A stretch of DNA of 64,000 nt, taken from positions 203,664,583 to 203,728,582 of the forward strand of contig NC_134398.1 in the NCBI RefSeq assembly GCF_050003625.1, in the 5' to 3' direction. Both the position numbers and the translations under genes were made by a program. A model generated the notes under the pieces. That model did no database searches. It worked only from the letters and a program-made list of their open reading frames with translations, and was not told the DNA's origin. Below are positions 53,416 to 64,000 of this stretch, one piece after another. Origin of the DNA: Haematobia irritans (lineage: Eukaryota; Arthropoda; Insecta; Diptera; Muscidae). Numbering within the stretch: the stretch's first letter is position 1; every line of letters starts with the position of its first letter.

Positions 53416-55241
53416 TTCCTGGGACCCATTTTCATACCTCCGACCCTTATGAATATGAGTCCCAACAAAATGTAACTGAAGCATGAAAAGCGACCCTAAA
53501 ATAAAATTGGGTCGATTTTCTCTTTTGAGTTGAAAGATTGCGTGAAATTAGAAAGTGGGTATAGTATAGTCAAATCCCAGAATGTGGCAATGGGCCCCAC
53601 TTGCCAAACGAAGCACAATCCCAAAAAGGAAATTTGGGCTTTATTTTCATTTGAAATATTGGGGTTTATTTTCATAAGGCAAACGGGTGTCAACAATTAA
53701 ATGAAATTTCTCCCCAAAATAAGAAAATTTCGGCGTTGTTGTGTTGCGTATAATTTTTTAACGTCCTATTTCATTTGGGGTTTGGGGTTTATTTTCATGG
53801 GGCCCATATTCATAGCGCCGAAATATGTGTATAGGTGTCATCATTGTCAAATGTGAAAATATACCCCACCTCAAAACGAAGAAAAATCCCAAAAAAATTT
53901 GGGTTTATTTTCAAAATGTAAACGGGTTCCAAAAATAAAATGAATTTACTCCTCAAAAACTATAAACATTTGGTGTTTGGGTCCTCCTTCCTCCTTTGGA
54001 ATTTGGGGCCATATTCATAGCAACGAAAAGTGTGTATAGTTGACATTATTATCAAATCCCAGGATGAGAAAATAGGCTCAACTTAAAAACGAAGCAAAAT
54101 TTCAAAAAGGAAATTAGGGTTTATTTTTATAATGTAAACGGGCCCCAAAATAAAATGAAGCTACTTCTATAAACCACAAAAAATTGATGTTAGGGTCCTA
54201 CTTCATTAAGATTTTGGGTTTTTATTTCATGGGAACCATATCCATAGCACCGAAAAGTGTTTATAGTTGACATTATTATCAAATCCCAGAATAAGAAAAT
54301 AAGCCCCAATCGAGAAAGAAGCAAAATTTCAAAAAGGAAATTTGGGTTTATTTTTATAATGTAAACGGGCCCAAAAATAAAATTAAGTTACTCCTCACAA
54401 AACAGAAAAATTAGGTTTTATTCCTTTGCGTATAATTTTTATGGCCCTACTTCATTTAAGGTTTGGGGCTAATTTTCATGGGACGCATATTCATAGCACC
54501 GAATAGTGTGTATAATTGACATTATTGTCAAATCCCCGAATGTGAAAACAGACCCCACATCAAAACAAAGTAAAATCCTAAAATGGAAATTTGGGTTTAT
54601 TTTCATAAAGTAAACGGGGCCCAAAAATAAAATAAAGCTACTTTGCAAAAACCTTACAAATTTGATGTTAGGGTTCTACTTCGTTTAGGTATTGGGTTTT
54701 TATTTCAAGGGACCCATATTCATAGCACCGAAAAGTGTGTATAGTTGACATTATTATCAAATCCCAGGATGAGAAAATAGGCTCAACTTAAAAACGAAGC
54801 AAAATTTCAAAAAGAAAATTAGGGTTTATTTTTATAATGTAAACGGACCCCAAAATAAAATGAAGTTACTTCTAAAAACCATAAAAAATTGATGTTAGGG
54901 CCCTACTTCATTTAGGTTTTGGGTTTTTATTTCATGGAACCCATATTCATAGTGCCGAAAAATGTGTATAGTTGACATTATTATCAAATCCCAGAATAAG
55001 AAAATAAGCCCCAATCGAGAACAAAGCAACATTTCAAAAAGGAAATTTGGTTTTATTTTTATAATGTAAACGGGCCCAAAAATAAAATGAAGTTACTCCT
55101 CATAAAACAGAAAAATTCGGTTTTATTGCTTTGCGTATAATTTTTATGGTCCTACTTCATTTAGGGTTTGGGGCTAATTTTCATGGGGCCCATATTCATA
55201 GCACCGAATAGTGTGCATAGTTGACATTATTGTCAAATCCC

Positions 55242-55581
55242 ACCGTGGTGCAATGGTTAGCATGCCCGCCTTGCGTACACAAGGTCGTGGGTTCGATTCC
55301 TGCTTCGACCGAACACCAAAAAATTTTCAGCGGTGGATTATCCCACCTCAGTAATGCTGGTGACATTTCTGAGGGTTTCAAAGCTTCTCTAAATGGTTTC
55401 ACTGCAATGTGGAACGCCGTTCGGACTCGGCTATAAAAAGGAGGTCCCTTGTCATTGAGCTTAACATGGAATCGGGCAGCACTCAGTGATAAGAGAGAAG
55501 TTCACCAATGTGGTATCACAATGGACTGAATAGTCTAAGTGAGCCTGATACATCGGGCTGCCACCTAACCTAACCTAACCT
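55242..55581 (+). mobile_element. SINE copy H, best full-length copy
   Basis: Starts ACCGTGGTGCAATGG, with TGGTTAGCATGCCC (A-box-like) and GGTTCGATTCC (perfect B-box core). Then the body TTATCCCACCTCAGTAATGC and GGAACGCCGTTCGGACTCGG, and tail CACCTAACCTAACCTAACCT. Duplication ATTGTCAAATCCC at 55229-55241 and 55582-55594 shows it entered one ~230-bp satellite unit after the array had formed. Confidence 0.95.
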
Positions 55582-56530
55582 ATTGTCAAATCCCAGAATG
55601 TGAAAACAGACCCCACATCGAAACGAAGTAAAATCCTAAAAAGGAATTTTGGGTTTATTTTCATAAAGTAAACGGGCCCCAAAAATAAAATAAAGTTACT
55701 TTTCAAAAACCTTACAAATTTGATGTTTGGGTCCTACTTCATTTAGGTTTTGGGTTTTTATTTCATGGGACTCATATTCATAGCACCGAAAAGTGTGTAT
55801 AGTTGACATTATTATCAAATTCCAGAATGTGAAAATAGATCCAACATCAAAACGAAGCAAAATTTCAAAAAGAAAATTAGGGTTTATTTTTATAATGTAA
55901 ACGGACCCCAAAATAAAATGAAGTTACTTCTAAAAACCATAAAAAATTGATGTTAGGGTCCTACTTCATTAATGTTTGGGGTTTTTATTTCATGGGACCC
56001 ATATTCATAGCACCGAAAAGTGTGTATAGTGGACATTATAATCAAATCCCAGAATGTGAAACTACAACCCACATCCAAACGAAGCAAAATCCTAAAAAGG
56101 AAATTGGGGTTTATTTTCATAATGTAAACGGGCTCAAAAATAAAATGAAGTTACTTCTTAAAAACCACAAAAATTTTATGTTAGGGTCCTATTTCATTTA
56201 GGTTTTTGGGGCTAATTTTCTTGGGGCCCCTATTCATAGCACCGAATAGTGTGTATAGTTGACATTATTGTCAAATCCCAGAATGTGAAAATAGCCCGCA
56301 CTTGAAAACTAAGCCAACTGGCAAATAGGGGATTATTTTCATTTGAAATATTGGGGGTTATTTTTATAATGTAAACGGGCCCAAAAATTAAATTAAATTT
56401 CTCCCCAAAAAAAAACCCAAAAAATTCGGTCTTGTTGTTTTGCGTTTGATTTTTTTGGGTTCTACTTCATTTAGGATTTGGGGCCAATTTTCATAGAGCC
56501 AAAAATAGGATCAGTGTGTACTCTTTGAAA

Positions 56531-57600
56531 TGAAAGAAAGCCTCACAACTTGGTCTTTGCTGATATCATAGAACTAAAAAAGCTTACATAAAATCGTTCA
56601 TCAAATTGGCGTTTTTATTAAAAAATCTACCTGCACAATAGACTCCCTCATATATCCGCGTATATTAAACCCAACATTGAAGAGTTACCTATTTTTTGTG
56701 TGATTTCCGAAAACCATGTCATGTGACCGTAATTGCTGTAAGATTAAATTTCTCATCTACATCGATGATGAATTAATGAGATTTTATGATAAAGCTGCAT
56801 TACAAAAAATAATCTTAAGGAAATCAAAATTGCCTGTGCAAAAACAGTTCTCAGCTAAATATGGTACCACCACTTGGAATGAATAATCACAAAAAAAAAC
56901 AACGCAGACGAATGACTGACCGGTATTCACACCTTAATCTTGCAATTCGTTGCTGTTTCATCTCACAGAAAATTTCTAAAATGCCATTCAACAAAAGCCA
57001 ACAATTCACACTGGAGAAGGTAGTGAAAGTATTTCTAAAAAAAAAAAAACAATGTTACAGAAGTAAAATGCCACAATAAAACTAACCAAACAAAAACTGA
57101 TAGACAGACATTTGGACAGATGGGTCGTCATTTTAGTGAGACCCCATCATTGAATGAATAGCACAGCATCGGCTTGACTTAATGGAAATTTTCACTATTC
57201 AAAAAACTTTAAATGAAAAAAAACAAACAAAACTTCTACCGAGTGTTTGGGACTAAGTTGAATGATTTTTATTTTACTACCTGTTGGAATTAAAATTAAT
57301 TGTTAAGGCTGAAAATATGGAAGTTTTTTTTTGGAGCTAATATTAATTATTCGCTTCAATGGTGTTCTTCAACATGCAAACATTTTTTCTTCTTCGTGTG
57401 ATAGATGGGAATTTAGTGTTAGACCACAAAATCATATTTTCTCAAAAAGGCATTTCATGGATACGAATGTAAATTCACTAAATTTTAATGAAAAACATGG
57501 CTATTTAAAATAGCGCTTGTAATTGAGAAATTTTTACCAAAAACAAAAATTAAATAACCATATTTTGAGGTTTGTAAAAATTTTCTTTTGTCAATTGTTT
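56531..57600. other. Gene-free spacer
   Basis: No gene recognised; a 72-codon ORF at 56861 (Lys/Arg-rich) lacks any known motif and is most likely chance. Confidence 0.4.
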
Positions 57601-58359
57601 TTTTTTTCTGTAGAAAATTTTGTCACAAATTTTATTCTATAGAAAATTTTGCAAAAATTATTGTTTCTATAGAAAAATTTGCCAAAATTTTATTTCTATA
57701 GAAAATTTTTGAAAAAATTTATTTCTATAGAAAGTTTTGTTAAAATTTTATTTCTATAGAAAATTTTGTTAAAATTTTACTTCTATAGACAATTTTGTCC
57801 AAAATTTTATTTCTATAGAAAATTTTTGGCAAAATTGTACTTCTATCGAAAATTTTGTCAACATTTTATTTCTATAGACAATTTTGGCAAAATTTTAGTT
57901 CTACAGAAAATTTTGGCAAAAATTTTAGTTCTATAGAAAATTTTGGCAAAATTTTAGTTCTATAAAAAATGTTGTTAAAATTGTATTTAATTTGAAAATT
58001 TTCTAAAAACTTGTATTCTTTAGAAAATTTTCTAAAATTTCATTTCTTTAGAAAAATTTTGCCAACATTTTATAGAAAATTTTGTCAAAAATTGTATTTC
58101 TAAAGAAAATTTTGTCAGCATTTTATTTCCATAGAAAATTTTGTCAAAATTTTATTTCTATAAAAAATTTTGTCAAAATTTTATTTCTACATAAAATTTT
58201 CTTAACATTTTATTTCTATAGAAAATTTTGGCAAAATTTTAGTTCTATAAAAAAAAGTTGTTGAAATTGTATTTAATTTGAAAATTTTCTAAAACCTTTT
58301 TTTCCTTAGAAAAATTTCTAAAAATTTCATTTCTTTAGAAAAATTTTGCCAACATTTTA
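57601..58359 (+). repeat. 29-bp AT-rich repeat array, forward
   Basis: Forward monomers with a marker block TTGTATTTAATTTGAAAATT near 57980 and 58268 (about 288 bp, ten monomers). The same marker returns at 59523, 59750 and 60610 beyond the transposon. Confidence 0.87.
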
Positions 58360-58361
58360 TA

Positions 58362-59287
58362 AAGGGTGATTCTTTTGAGGTTAGGATTTTCATGCATTAG
58401 TATTTGACAGATCACGTGGGATTTCAGACATGGTGTCAAAGAGAAAGATGCTCAGTATGCTTTGACATTTCATCATGAATAGACGAACGATCTGCCACAA
58501 CGTCGAATTTTCAGTGAATGGGCCCTAGAAAAGTTGGCAGAAAATCCGCTTTTTTATCGACAAATTTTGTTCAGCGATGAGGCTCATTTCTGGTTGAATG
58601 GCTACGTAAATAAGCAAAATTGCCGCATTTGGAGTGAAGAGCAACCAGAAGCCGTTCAAGAACTGCCCATGCATCCCGAAAAATGCACTGTTTGGTGTGG
58701 TTTGTACGCTGGTGGAATCATTGGACCGTATTTTTTCAAAGATGCTGTTGGACGCAACGTTACGGTGAATGGCGATCGCTATCGTTCGATGCTAACAAAC
58801 TTTTTGTTGCCAAAAATGGAAGAACTGAACTTGGTTGACATGTGGTTTCAACAAGATGGCGCTACATGCCACACAGCTCGCGATTCTATGGCCATTTTGA
58901 GGGAAAACTTCGGAGAACAATTCATCTCAAGAAATGGACCGGTAAGTTGGCCACCAAGATCATGCGATTTGACGCCTTTAGACTATTTTTTGTGGGGCTA
59001 CGTCAAGTCTACAGAAATAAGCCAGCAACTATTCCAGCTTTGGAAGACAACATTTCCGAAGAAATTCGGGCTATTCCGGCCGAAATGCTCGAAAAAGTTG
59101 CCCAAAATTGGACTTTCCGAATGGACCACCTAAGACGCAGCCGCGGTCAACATTTAAATGAAATTATCTTCAAAAAGTAAATGTCATGGACCAATCTAAC
59201 GTTTCAAATAAAGAACCGATGAGATTTTGCAAATTTTATGCGTTTTTTTAAAAAAAAAAGTTATCAAGCTCTTAACAAATCACCCTT
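58362..59287 (+). mobile_element. Tc1/mariner-superfamily element with DDD transposase (926 bp, deleted)
   Basis: Both ends read AAGGGTGATT going inward and are flanked by TA (58360-58361 and 59288-59289). The ends are short or diverged beyond that (TCTTTTGAGG on the left, TGTTAAGAGC on the right after reverse-complementing). The sequence between the left end and 58500 lacks the DNA-binding region expected for this family, so a few hundred bp were deleted. It is inserted in the forward 29-bp array. Confidence 0.93.
58534..59180 (+). pseudogene. Tc1/mariner-type transposase catalytic domain, frameshifted
   Basis: DDE-superfamily transposase that cuts and joins the element ends. In the 58534 frame: ILFSDEAHFWLNGYVNKQN (first Asp at residue 15), MWFQQDGATCHTA (second Asp, residue 108), PPRSCDLTPLDYFLWGYVK (third acidic residue is Asp, residue 145). 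There are 36 residues between the second and third Asp, unlike the 34 of classical mariners. All three catalytic residues are present. A 1-bp loss near 59007 moves the C-terminus (KPATIPALEDNI, IPAEMLEKVAQNW, HLNEIIFKK) to another frame, ending at TAA 59178-59180. The N-terminal helix-turn-helix part is missing: only RRIFSEWALEKLAENP-like sequence precedes residue 1. Inactive, but a fairly young copy. Confidence 0.92.
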
Positions 59288-59289
59288 TA

Positions 59290-62200
59290 GAAAATTTTGT
59301 AAAAATTTTATTTCAACATTTTATTTCCATAGAAAATTTTGTCAAAACTTTATTTCTATAAAACATTTTGTCAAAATTTTATTTCTATAAAAAAATTTGT
59401 CAAAATTTTATTTCTACATAAAATTTTCTTAACATTTTATTTCTATAGAAAATTTTGTCAACATTTTATTTCTACAGAAAATTTTGGCAAAATTTTAGTT
59501 CTATAAAAAAAGTTGTTAAAATTGTATTTAATTTGAAAATTTTCTAAAAACTTTTTTTTTTTACAAAATTTTCTAAAAATGTCATTTCTTTAGAAAAATT
59601 TGCCAACATTTTATAGAAAATTTTGTCAAAATTGTATTTCTATAGAAAATTTCGTCAAAAATTGTATTTCTATATAAAATTTTGACAAAATTTTAGTTCT
59701 ACAGAAAATTTTGGCAAAATTTTAGTTCTATAAAAAATGTTGTTAAAATTGTATTTAATTCGAAAATTTCCTAAAAACTTTTATTCTTTAGAAAATTTTC
59801 TAAAAATTTCATTTCTTTAGAAAAATTTGCCAACATTTTATAGAAAATTTTGTCAAAATTTTATTTTTACAGAAAATTTTATAAAAATTTTATTTCTATA
59901 AAAAAATTTTACAATTTCATTTCCATGGAAAATTTTGTCAACATTTTATTTCTATAGAAAATTTTGTCAAAATTTTATTTTTATAGAATATTTTTTTAAA
60001 TTTTTGTTTCTATAGAAAATTTTGTCAAAATTTTATTTCTATAGAACATTTTGTCAAAATTTTATTTCTATCGAAAATTTTATCAAAAATTTATTTCTAT
60101 AGAAAATTTTGTCAAAATTTTATTTCTATAAAAAATTTTGTCAAAACTTTATTTCTATAGAGAATTTTATCAAAATTTTATTTCTATAGAGAATTTTGTC
60201 AAGATTTTATTTCTATAGAAAATTTTGTTCAAAATATTATTTCTATAGAAAATTTTGTTCAAAATATTATTTCTATAGAAAATTTTGTCAAAATTTTATT
60301 TCTATAGAAAATTTTGTCAAAATTTTATTTCTATAGAAAATTTTGTTCAAAATTTTATTTCTATAGCAAATTTTCACAAAATTTTAGTTTTATAGAAACT
60401 TTTGTCAAAATTTTTGCAAAATTTTAGTTCTATAGAAAATTTTACTTTTATAGAAAATTTTGTCAAAATTTTATTTCTATAGCAAATTTTCACAAAAATT
60501 TTAGTTTTATAGAAACTTTTGTCAAAATTTTTATTTCTATAGAAAATTTTGTCAACATTTCTATAGAAAATTTTTGCAAAATTTTAGTTCTATAAAAAAG
60601 TTGTTAAAATTGTATTTAATTTGAAATATTTCTAAAAACTTTGTTTCTTTAGACAATTTTCTAAAAATGTCATTTCTTTAGAAAAATTTGCCTAGATTTT
60701 ATAGAAAATTTTGTCAAAATTTTATTTTTATAAATAATTTTGTAAAAATTTTATTTCTACAGAAAATTTTATCAAAATTTTATTACAATTTGATTTCTAT
60801 GGAAAATTTTTGCAAAATTTTAGTTCTATAGAAAATTTTACTTTTATAGAAAATTTTGTCAAAATATTATTTCTATAGAAAAATTTGTAAAAAAATTTTG
60901 TAAAACTTTATTTCTATAGAAAGTTTGTTAAAAATTAATTCTGTAGAAAAGTCAAAATTTTATTTCTATAGATAATTTTGTCAAAATTGTATTTCTATAG
61001 AAAATTCATTCCAAAATATTATTTCTGTAGAAGATTTTCTCAATAATTTGTTTCTATATTGTCACAATTTCGTTTCTGACGAAAATTTTGTCAAAACTTT
61101 TATTTTTCTAGAAAATTTTGTCAAAATTTTATTTCTCTAGAAAATGTTGTCAAAATATTATTTCTATAAAACATTTTGTCAAAATTGTACTTCTATAGAA
61201 AATTTTGGCAAAACTTTAGTTCTATAGAAAATTTTGGCAAAACTTTAGTTCTCTAGAAAATTTTGTCAAAATTTTGTTTCTATAGAAAATTTTGTCAAAA
61301 TTTTTCTTCTATGGAAAATTTTGTCAACGCATTATTTCTATAGAAACATTTGTCAAAAATGTTGGCAAAATTTCATTGCTGTAGAATATTTGGTCAAAAT
61401 TTTATTTCGATCGAAAAATTTTGTTAAAATTTTATTTCTGTAGAAAATTTTTTCAAAATTTTATTTGTGTAGAAAATTTTGTTCAAAATTTTATTTCTAT
61501 AGAAAATTTTGTCAAAATTTTATTTCTACAGAAAATGTTGTCAATATTTTGTTTCTATAGAAAATTTTGTCACAATTTTATTTCTGACGAAAATTTTGTC
61601 AAAACTTTTATTTTTCTAGAAAATTTTGTCAAAATTTTATTTCTATAGAAAATGTTGTCAAAATATTATTTCTATAGAAAATTTTGTCAAAATTTTACTT
61701 CTATAGCAGATTTTGGCAAAACTTAAGTTCTATAGAAAATTTTGGCAAAACTTTAGTTCTCTAGAAAATTTTGTCAAAATGTTATTTCTATAGAAAATTT
61801 TGTCAACATTTTATTTCTATAGAGACATTTGTCAAATATTCTGTCAAAATTTTATTTCTGTAGAATATTTTGTCAATATTTTATTTCGATCGAAAATTTT
61901 TGTTAAAAGTTTATTTTTTTCAAAAATTTTGTTAAAATTTTATTTCTGTAGAAAATTTTTTCAACATTTTATTTGTGTAGAAAATTTTGTTCAAAATTTT
62001 ATTTGTATAGAAATTTTTCTTCAAAATTTTATTTCTATAAAAAATTTTGTCAAAATTTTATTTCTACAGAAAATTTTGTCAATATTTTGTTTTTATAGAA
62101 CATTTTGTCACAATTTTATTTCTGACGAAAGTTTTGTCAAAACTTTTATTTCTCTAGAAAATGTTGTTAAAATATTATTTCTATAGAAAATTTTGTCAAA

Positions 62201-63195
62201 ATTTTACTCCTATAGAAAATTTTGGCAAAACTTAAATTCTATAGAAAATTTTGTCAAAATTTTACTTCTATAGAAAATTTTGGCAAAATGTTATTTCTAT
62301 AGAAAATTTTGTCAACATTTTACTTCTACGGAAAATTTTGTCAACATTTTATTTCTATAAAAACATTTTTCAAAAATTTTGTCAAAATTTTATTTCTGTA
62401 CAATATTTTGTCAAAATTTTATTTCTATCGAAAATTTTTGTTAAAAGTTTATTTTTTCAAAAACTTTGTTAAAATTTTATTTCTATAGAAAATTTTTTCA
62501 AAATTTTATTTGTATAGAAAATTTTGTTCAAAATTTTATTTCTATAGAGAATTTTTTCAAAATTTTATTTCTACAGAAAATTTTGTCAACATTTTATTTC
62601 TTTAGTAACATTTCTCAAAAATTTTGTCAAAATTTTATTTCTATCGAAAATGTTGTTAAAAGTTTATTTTTTTCAAAAATTTTTTTAAAATTTTATTTCT
62701 GTAGAAAATTTTGTCAGAATTTTATTTCTACAGAAAATTTTGACAAAATTTTATTTCTATAGAAAATTTTGTCAAAATTTTATTTCTATAGAAAATTTTC
62801 TAAAAATTGCATTTCTTTAGAAAAATTTGCCAACATTTTATTTTTATAGAAAATTTTGCCAACATTTTATTTTTATTGAAAATTTTGTCAAAATTTTATT
62901 TGTATAAATAATTTTGTAAAATTTTTATTTCTACAGACAATTTTATCAAAATTTTATTACAATTTGATTTCTATGGAAAATTTTGGCAAAATATTATTTC
63001 TATAGAAAAATTTGTAAAAAAATTTGTAAAACTTTATTTCTATAGAAATTTTGTTTAAAATTAATTCTATAGAAAATCTTGTCAAAATTTTGTTTCTATA
63101 GAAAATTTTGTCCAAATTTTATTTCTATAGAAAATTTTGTCTAAATTTTATTTCTATAGAAAATTAGGTCAATTATTTTTTTTTTATAGAAAATA
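59290..63195 (+). repeat. 29-bp AT-rich repeat array, forward, 3.9 kb
   Basis: Long forward array. Between 61420 and 62760 composite units (TTAAAATTTTATTTCTGTAG, then TTTGTGTAGAAAATTTTGTT and TTTCTGACGAAAATTTTGTC) recur near 61425, 61930 and 62468, about 505-540 bp apart. 60000-60360 is the most regular tract of near-consensus monomers. The ORFs are array by-products. Confidence 0.88.
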
Positions 63196-64000
63196 TTGTA
63201 TTACATTTAAGATCACTATAATAATCTCTCAAGATTTTTGCGGTTCCCAGTAATTTGTTTTTTTTTTCATAAATTTTAATTTGTATGTGATTTTATTTTC
63301 CTTCTTAATTTCCGTACCCTTCACCATATACCACAAAATGTCATTAAACTTTAAACAAAAAAAAAACAAAAACATCTACTATTTGTATTCTCTTACAGAC
63401 ATATTTCTTTGTTTGAAGGTTTACTTTAGATTTGTGAGAGTGTTTGGAAACAAAAAACCAAAAATCTTTGGATACTTGGAGTCTCGACCATAACTAAAAT
63501 TTTTCTATTTGATATGCTTTAGAGATTTGCGAGGAAAAAATACCGCAAATAACTTATAATTTGCTAAATGTTGTCGTGTGGAGAATTAAGCCATTGTCAA
63601 CAATTTGCTGCTGCTGTTTTTTCAGTTTTCAGTTTGACCGAAAAATTATCTAGAGAAAAATCAAGGGCTCCATTGTGTGCAAAGTTTATGGCGGTGTTAG
63701 CCATGAAACATTGAAATTATCGTACATATTAAGAACGTGTGAAATATTTAGTGGACTAAAATTCATGAATGAAAGAGTAGGTGGGAAATGCAAGAAAAAT
63801 TGAAAATGAATGGAAAACAAAATAAATAAAACAAAATTGTTGGAAAATTCGTGGTTTGAGCTATCGTCTCAAGGATAGAAATTCGCTAACAAAATCAAAT
63901 GATTTATATAAAATTTTAATAGCTACCCAAAAATAAAATGTTCCCCTTGCCATTCCATTTGGTGGCTCAATTAACAATCTCTTTTTCATCGTCATTCACA
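63196..64000. other. Gene-free DNA at the window end
   Basis: Array stops at about 63195. The remainder shows no gene, RNA or repeat I can support; the 70-codon ORF at 63281 has no recognised motif. Confidence 0.4.

Larger units (their letters stand above)
52300..56530 (+). repeat. ~230-bp satellite in ~709-bp trimeric higher-order repeats
   Basis: The marker CATAGCACCGAA (or near variant) occurs at about 53811, 54016, 54252, 54492, 54721, 54949, 55195, 55779, 56007 and 56236. From 54016 on, spacing is 228-246 bp once SINE H is removed. The next two bases cycle as AAAG, AAAG, ATAG through three rounds, and the block AGGATGAGAAAATAGGCTCA at 54061 recurs at 54770. 52300-53800 is a more diverged edge with the same CCCCAAAAT/TTTGGGGTT vocabulary. 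Confidence 0.9.

Noticed and set aside
55248..55320. tRNA gene (A- and B-box-like sequences at several sites)
   Set aside because: They are heads of SINE copies followed by a SINE body and CCTAAC tail. No complete cloverleaf with paired acceptor stem was found.
63281..63493. 70-codon ORF with a hydrophobic start
   Set aside because: Low-complexity Lys/Phe/Tyr composition in AT-rich DNA; no supporting signal.

Overview
The window looks like nuclear DNA from a calyptrate (house-fly, stable-fly or horn-fly type) dipteran. The grounds are GT-AG introns in a P450 gene, a mariner of the Himar1/irritans type first described from the horn fly, an RNase-H-bearing non-LTR retrotransposon, a tRNA-derived SINE with a CCTAAC tail, and very low G+C. 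Only one host protein-coding gene fragment is convincing: the last three exons of a microsomal-type cytochrome P450 (3597-4588, + strand). No rRNA, tRNA gene, CRISPR array, operon or prokaryotic signal is present.

Roughly half of the sequence is one repeat family. It has a 29-bp monomer built on the perfect palindrome TTTCTATAGAAA followed by ATTTTGTCAAAATTTTA. Monomers read 'forward' on + at 1-3515, 11366-15064, 20430-20620, 21890-22980, 33490-36320, 38481-40490 and 57601-63195. They read 'reverse' at 5640-9650, 15583-15840, 16139-17152 and 26970-30605. Because 29 is not a multiple of 3 and the monomer has few stops, the arrays give many meaningless Phe/Ile/Lys/Tyr-rich ORFs. Several arrays have higher-order structure (about 290, 400-525, 710 and 755 bp).

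Layout. 1-5.1 kb: array, 2 x 211-bp fold-back element, P450 exons. 5.1-9.65 kb: reversed array with dispersed repeats that begin or end in TATACCC. 9.65-11.4 kb: gene-free DNA with an old tandem duplication. 11.4-17.2 kb: arrays plus a palindromic MITE. 17.2-18.1 kb: a SINE split by a hAT-like MITE that itself carries a retrotransposon fragment. 18.9-20.3 kb: second TATACCC-type repeat. 23.28-25.54 kb: 5'-truncated LINE with a 14-bp target-site duplication. 25.5-26.5 kb: three LTR-retrotransposon primer-binding-site look-alikes. 27-30.6 kb: reversed array. 32.46-33.31 kb: internally deleted Himar1-type mariner. 33.5-36.3 kb: array, SINE and fold-back arms. 38.5-40.5 kb: array. 40.49-45.02 kb: a G+C-richer minisatellite, also with a 29-bp unit. 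46.3-50.6 kb: larger tandem repeats, including a ~154-bp satellite containing reverse-transcriptase fragments. 51.3-56.5 kb: R1-like LINE remnant and a ~230-bp satellite arranged as ~709-bp trimers. 57.6-63.2 kb: array split by a DDD Tc1/mariner-superfamily element.

The most unusual observation is that the AT-rich dispersed arrays and the 4.5-kb G+C-richer minisatellite share a 29-bp period and keep CTATAG and GTC at the same phase. They abut directly at 40.49 kb, and a lone copy of the G+C-rich monomer lies about 70 bp from the end of an AT array at 36.4 kb. The window is best read as a heterochromatin-like or intergenic/intronic region where satellites of several sizes coexist and are punctured by SINEs, LINEs and cut-and-paste elements.
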